In this document: in pieces, positions 5,593 to 8,275 of the stretch
Layout: each line of letters begins with the position of its first letter
Position numbering within the stretch: the first letter of the stretch is position 1
Source of the DNA: Hymenobacter sp.
GTDB lineage: Bacteria; Bacteroidota; Bacteroidia; Cytophagales; Hymenobacteraceae
Direction of reading: 5' to 3'
NCBI GenBank assembly: GCA_025362615.1
Contig: JANYFQ010000172.1
Span: 1 to 8,275 of the forward strand
DNA: 8,275 nucleotides
Notes under the pieces: model-generated
What the model was told of the DNA's origin: nothing
The model's input: only the letters and a program-made list of their open reading frames with translations
Databases searched by the model: none
Translations under genes and position numbers: made by a program

Positions 5593-5646
5593 GCGCCGGC
5601 TGTGCTGATTTTCTTGATTCGGGGCACCCACCACCAATTGCTGGCT

Positions 5647-6150
5647 TCAACGGGACAGAAGGCCTGGGCGGTAGTATTCGACTGTGTAACCGTCGCGGCC
5701 CTCGAAACTAAATTTGATGAACAATTTGGTTGCCCCCATCCTTGCCCTGGGGTTTGGCGTTGGTTCAGGGTTGAACTGCCAATGGCCTTTGGGTATTATT
5801 TGGTCAAGGCCCAACTGTTGTATCTGTTCGTTGGGCGATGGGGTAAAATTTTGAATGCGTGGGCTGCACACTTGGCTCGTGGTATCAATCTGCACTTGAA
5901 CCAAAATAATTCCCGTAAGCTTGCGCGTGCTTTTTTCGGGTAGATTGGCGTGGAAAAAAGCATCGGGCGAAGTACCGACAAGCCCTGCTTTAGGAGTGCC
6001 GCAGTCAATGCAAAAACTTGTTGGCTGAACGCCGCAGCTTTTGTAGTCAATGATTTTGCCTTGCGTCATCTTCTGTGGTGATGTTTGGGCGACGGCGAGA
6101 AAAGGGACCATTGCAAAAAAACTTAGCGTGTAGCGAGAAAGATTGAGCAT
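5647..6150 (-). CDS. Secreted hypothetical protein, possible TonB C-terminal-like fold
   Basis: The 167-residue protein starts with a signal peptide (MLNLSRYTLSFFAMVPFLAVAQ) and is therefore exported. The mature part begins with a cysteine-rich stretch, SCGVQPTSFCIDCG (about 38-51), which could form disulfides or bind metal. Residues from about 78 (GIILVQVQIDTTSQVCSPRIQNF) to 150 (KLFIKFSFEG) show the strand-helix-strand order of the small TonB C-terminal domain that Bacteroidota reuse in many secreted proteins; this is an inference from pattern only. There is no membrane anchor or proline-rich linker, so it is not a complete TonB. The DNA is visibly poorer in GC than its neighbours, which may mean recent acquisition or weak constraint. 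It starts 44 bases after the glycogen synthase stop, and the small gene follows it. Confidence 0.75.
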   Translation of the reverse strand: MLNLSRYTLSFFAMVPFLAVAQTSPQKMTQGKIIDYKSCGVQPTSFCIDCGTPKAGLVGTSPDAFFHANLPEKSTRKLTGIILVQVQIDTTSQVCSPRIQNFTPSPNEQIQQLGLDQIIPKGHWQFNPEPTPNPRARMGATKLFIKFSFEGRDGYTVEYYRPGLLSR

Positions 6151-6194
6151 GAACTGAGAAGATTTTTGTGATGGATTGATGGTTTGTTCAGGTT

Positions 6195-8033
6195 TCAGCC
6201 CCGCTCCAACGCCAACGCATAAGCCCGGTCGTAATAAACCCGTAAATTTTTCCAGTCAAAAAGCTCCGCCGAACTCTCCACCGCGTTGCGCTGCATGATG
6301 CGCTCGCGGCGGTTGAGGAGCACAAATTGCCACATCATATCGGTCAGTTCCTCGGCCGATTCGTCAAAGGTTTTTTCCTGGCGGTGGACCACGAAAATGC
6401 CTTTTTGCTCGGGGTCGGGGATGGTTTGGAGCACGTAGTCGCCGAAGCCGGAGAGGTCGCTCGTGATGGCGGGTACGCCGCGGGCCACGCATTCGAGGGG
6501 CGTGTAGCCCCAGGGTTCGTAGTACGAAGGGAACACGCCCAGGTGGCAGCCGCGCACAAATTGCCCGTACTCCATGCCCAGCAGCGGGGAGGAGGGCGAC
6601 ACAAAATCGGGGTGATAGACGATTTTTACGCGGTCGTGCTGGTGGTTGAGGAGCTGCGAGCGGCGCAGGAAGGCGAGGATGTCGTCGTCTTGGTCGTTCA
6701 CCAGGTTGTGGGTGATGATGGCGGGCAGGGCCTCGGTTTTCCAGGATTGCAGGGTGCGGCGGTAGCGCAGTTTCCAGTAGTCGTCCACCATGCCGTTGAG
6801 TTCGGGCAGGCGGTGGTCCTGGCTGGCGGCGGCGGCCACAAACAGGCGCTCGTCCACTTGCCGGGCCACGGCGTGGCAGGTTTCGCGCACTTCGTTGAGC
6901 ACGGCGCGGCGTTCGAGCACCTGGGGGTTGATGCTGGTGAAGGGCCGTTTGGTGATGAAAAACATGACGACCTGGCCTTCCATGCCCGACTCCTGGATGC
7001 GGTGGTTGAGGCGGGCCAGGGCTTCGAGGGTCAAATCAAACCCCTTGTTGTGGTACTCGTAGCGCCCCGACGTAAAAAGGTAAAGCGTCTTATCCAAATC
7101 GAAAGCGTACGACTGGAAGAAGTGCGAAATGACGAACTCGTGGATTTTGGCCTTGTACTGCTGGTGCAGGTTCTGGAACTCGTGCAGCGCCACGAAGCGC
7201 TCGATGTTGAGGCCGTTGGGCAGCACGATGTCGGGAATGCGGTCCAATAAATAAATGCACTCGCGCACCGTCAATTCGCTCACCGTCGTGAAGACGTGGG
7301 CGCCGTGGGCGGCGGCGCGTTCCATGGTCACGGCCGGCTCGATGTTGAAGTGGCGGGCCTCGGTTTGCCAGTCCACCCGCATGAGGTGGTCGTAGAATTC
7401 GGGGTCGTTCATGGCCAGGTAGCGGCCCAGGAGCGTGGCGTGGGTGGTGAAGAGAATGTGCGCCCGCACCCCGGCCCGGCGCAGGGGCGGGATGGCCACG
7501 CCGGTCATCCACTCGTGAAAATGGGCCAGCAGGCGCTGCTGGGGCAGCATTTGGGCGGCCAGGTGCCGCAAAAACACGGTGCTCAGGTGCCCGAAGGCGA
7601 TGACCTGGTGCAGCAAATCGTCGTTGTCGGGGGCCGGAATGCCGTGGTGCTGCCACAGCTCGGCCTTGAGCCGGGGCAGTTGGTCGTAGGCCTGAAACGG
7701 GTTGATGAGCACCGTGCGCGGGCGGCCCGTCACGAGCCAGGTGCCGAGATGCACGTCGTAGCCTTCGGCCCGCATGGCCTTCACGGCCAGGGCAAAGGCG
7801 TCGGTGGCGGTGTCGAACTGGTAGTCGTCGTAGGGCTCGAACTCGCCCTGGGCCTGCTGCGGAAAATACGGCCCCAGCAGGCAGTAGCGGCTGCCCCAGG
7901 CGGGCATGGTGGCGGGCACCTTGCTGCGGATGACGGTGTAGATGCCGCCCACCTGGTTGCAGACTTCCCAGGCGGATTCGACCAGCAAGGCATCGGGAAA
8001 TAAGGCGGGGGAAGCGGGCGCGGCGGGCTGCAT
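6195..8033 (-). CDS. Glycogen synthase, GT3 (eukaryote-like) family
   Basis: This retaining glycosyltransferase extends alpha-1,4-glucan chains from a nucleotide-sugar donor, by analogy UDP-glucose. It is the GT3 type typical of fungi and animals and also found in Bacteroidota, not the usual bacterial GT5 GlgA. Evidence in the 612 residues: the N-terminal donor-site signature ESAWEVCNQVGGIYTVI at 19-35; LLGPYFP at 52-58; HFHEWMTG at 171-178; VLPNGLN at 270-276; TSGRYEYHNKGFDL at 321-334; and EPWGYTPLE at 506-514, whose E506 and E514 form the E-x7-E catalytic motif. SDLSGFGDYV follows. The arginine cluster RRERIMQR at 575-582 matches the glucose-6-phosphate-responsive helix of yeast Gsy2 only in part (see findings). 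The long C-terminal phosphorylation tail of eukaryotic forms is missing. It is probably the first gene of its transcript. Confidence 0.95.
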   Translation of the reverse strand: MQPAAPASPALFPDALLVESAWEVCNQVGGIYTVIRSKVPATMPAWGSRYCLLGPYFPQQAQGEFEPYDDYQFDTATDAFALAVKAMRAEGYDVHLGTWLVTGRPRTVLINPFQAYDQLPRLKAELWQHHGIPAPDNDDLLHQVIAFGHLSTVFLRHLAAQMLPQQRLLAHFHEWMTGVAIPPLRRAGVRAHILFTTHATLLGRYLAMNDPEFYDHLMRVDWQTEARHFNIEPAVTMERAAAHGAHVFTTVSELTVRECIYLLDRIPDIVLPNGLNIERFVALHEFQNLHQQYKAKIHEFVISHFFQSYAFDLDKTLYLFTSGRYEYHNKGFDLTLEALARLNHRIQESGMEGQVVMFFITKRPFTSINPQVLERRAVLNEVRETCHAVARQVDERLFVAAAASQDHRLPELNGMVDDYWKLRYRRTLQSWKTEALPAIITHNLVNDQDDDILAFLRRSQLLNHQHDRVKIVYHPDFVSPSSPLLGMEYGQFVRGCHLGVFPSYYEPWGYTPLECVARGVPAITSDLSGFGDYVLQTIPDPEQKGIFVVHRQEKTFDESAEELTDMMWQFVLLNRRERIMQRNAVESSAELFDWKNLRVYYDRAYALALERG

Positions 8034-8057
8034 GGGGCGGGCGAGTGGGATGGGGCC

Positions 8058-8065
8058 GCAAGATA
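8058..8065 (-). promoter_or_regulatory. Possible -7 promoter box of the glycogen synthase gene
   Basis: The minus strand reads TATCTTGC, close to TAnnTTTG with one T missing, 24 bases before the start codon. No convincing -33 TTG is seen upstream, where the short tandem repeat lies. A weak call based on position. Confidence 0.25.
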
Positions 8066-8077
8066 AGGGGCGTTTTT

Positions 8078-8091
8078 AATGAAGAATGAAG
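8078..8091. repeat. Two-copy heptamer tandem repeat upstream of the glycogen synthase gene
   Basis: Two exact copies of aatgaag (8078-8084 and 8085-8091) are followed by aatt. Unit length and AT-rich character recall the mirrored arrays elsewhere in the window, but no inverted partner is seen within the following 180 bases. The rest of 8034-8180 shows no gene. Confidence 0.45.
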
Positions 8092-8180
8092 AATTGGGAA
8101 GGAGGAGGTTTGGGAGGCACGGCGGGCAGGTGCGGCGGAGCGGGTTGGGTGTATGTTTGCTGGCAAAATAATTCCCCCTC

Positions 8181-8197
8181 AAAAAACCGCACACGGT
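8181..8197 (-). terminator. Possible terminator of a gene beyond the window end
   Basis: On the minus strand accg-tgtg-cggt (8197-8186) is followed by a T run (8186-8181), giving a short hairpin with a U tract. The stem is only 4 bp, but the strong GC hairpin at 8198-8221 lies directly before it. It would serve a minus-strand gene starting outside the window. Confidence 0.3.
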
Positions 8198-8258
8198 GGC
8201 GCGGGCCTCCTGGCCCGTGCCGCCTACCAGGGGGCCTCTGGCCCCCAATCGTTGAACG
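8198..8258. repeat. Cluster of GC-rich hairpins
   Basis: Three successive palindromes are visible. 8198-8207 pairs with 8212-8221 over 10 bp (one G-T) around tcct; gggggcc 8230-8236 pairs exactly with ggccccc 8240-8246 around tct; and cgtt-g-aacg lies at 8250-8258. Such stacked hairpins are typical of dispersed intergenic repeats, and the element may continue past the window end. No coding frame is convincing here. Confidence 0.6.
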
Positions 8259-8275
8259 GTTTTACCCGGACGGTT

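Noticed and set aside
5411..5650. Alternative 79-codon minus-strand frame overlapping the small gene
   Set aside because: It overlaps the DUF4198 start and has random-looking Arg/Gly/Pro composition, whereas the 5422-5592 frame looks protein-like.
6327..7250. A 307-codon plus-strand open frame opposite glycogen synthase
   Set aside because: It is fully antisense to a GT3 gene with clear motifs; the His/Val/Gly-rich product is typical of a reverse-strand shadow in GC-rich DNA.
7090..8166. A 358-codon minus-strand frame overlapping the glycogen synthase gene
   Set aside because: It is an out-of-frame reading of the same gene, rich in Arg, Pro and Ala, with no recognisable domain.

Overview
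The window looks like a piece of chromosome from a GC-rich member of the Bacteroidota, most likely Hymenobacter or a close relative (Hymenobacteraceae). This rests on a eukaryote-type (GT3) glycogen synthase, a YhhQ-type queuosine-precursor transporter, gene starts without Shine-Dalgarno sequences, one good TAnnTTTG-like promoter box, and intergenic DNA packed with palindromes and short repeats. Genus assignment is inference; no rRNA gene is present. All convincing genes lie on the minus strand, so transcription runs from high to low coordinates. The long plus-strand open frames are GC-driven shadows.

In order of transcription: 8034-8275 has no gene and holds nested hairpins, a small tandem repeat and weak promoter/terminator signals. 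Next come a 612-aa glycogen synthase (8033-6195), a secreted 167-aa protein of lower GC content (6150-5647), a 56-aa hypothetical protein (5592-5422) and a DUF4198-like exported protein (5414-4557); these four are closely spaced. A STAS-domain anti-sigma-factor antagonist (4465-4091) follows with its own candidate promoter and a good rho-independent terminator. Then come ribonuclease Z (3949-3035, TTG start), the YhhQ-type transporter (2812-2039), a secreted hypothetical protein (2001-1390) and tryptophanyl-tRNA synthetase (1234-257). Positions 1-256 downstream of trpS contain two separate palindromic elements.

Three of the later genes share an RNA theme: tRNA 3' maturation (rnz), supply of precursor for a modified tRNA base (yhhQ) and tRNA-Trp charging (trpS). 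The STAS gene belongs to partner-switching signalling. The glycogen end is a separate carbon-storage function.

The most unusual signal is not a gene. At the 5' ends of trpS, yhhQ and rnz (and weakly the STAS gene) there is a 'mirrored array': a short unit of about 7-8 bases repeated in tandem on one side of a spacer and repeated as its reverse complement on the other. The unit sequence differs at each locus but the architecture is the same. In the transcript each pair could fold into a hairpin next to, or enclosing, the start codon. In yhhQ one arm is translated; in rnz the array abuts a forced TTG start. A separate 128-bp element (2871-2998) carries a perfect 39-bp inverted repeat whose arms are themselves perfect 13-bp GC hairpins.
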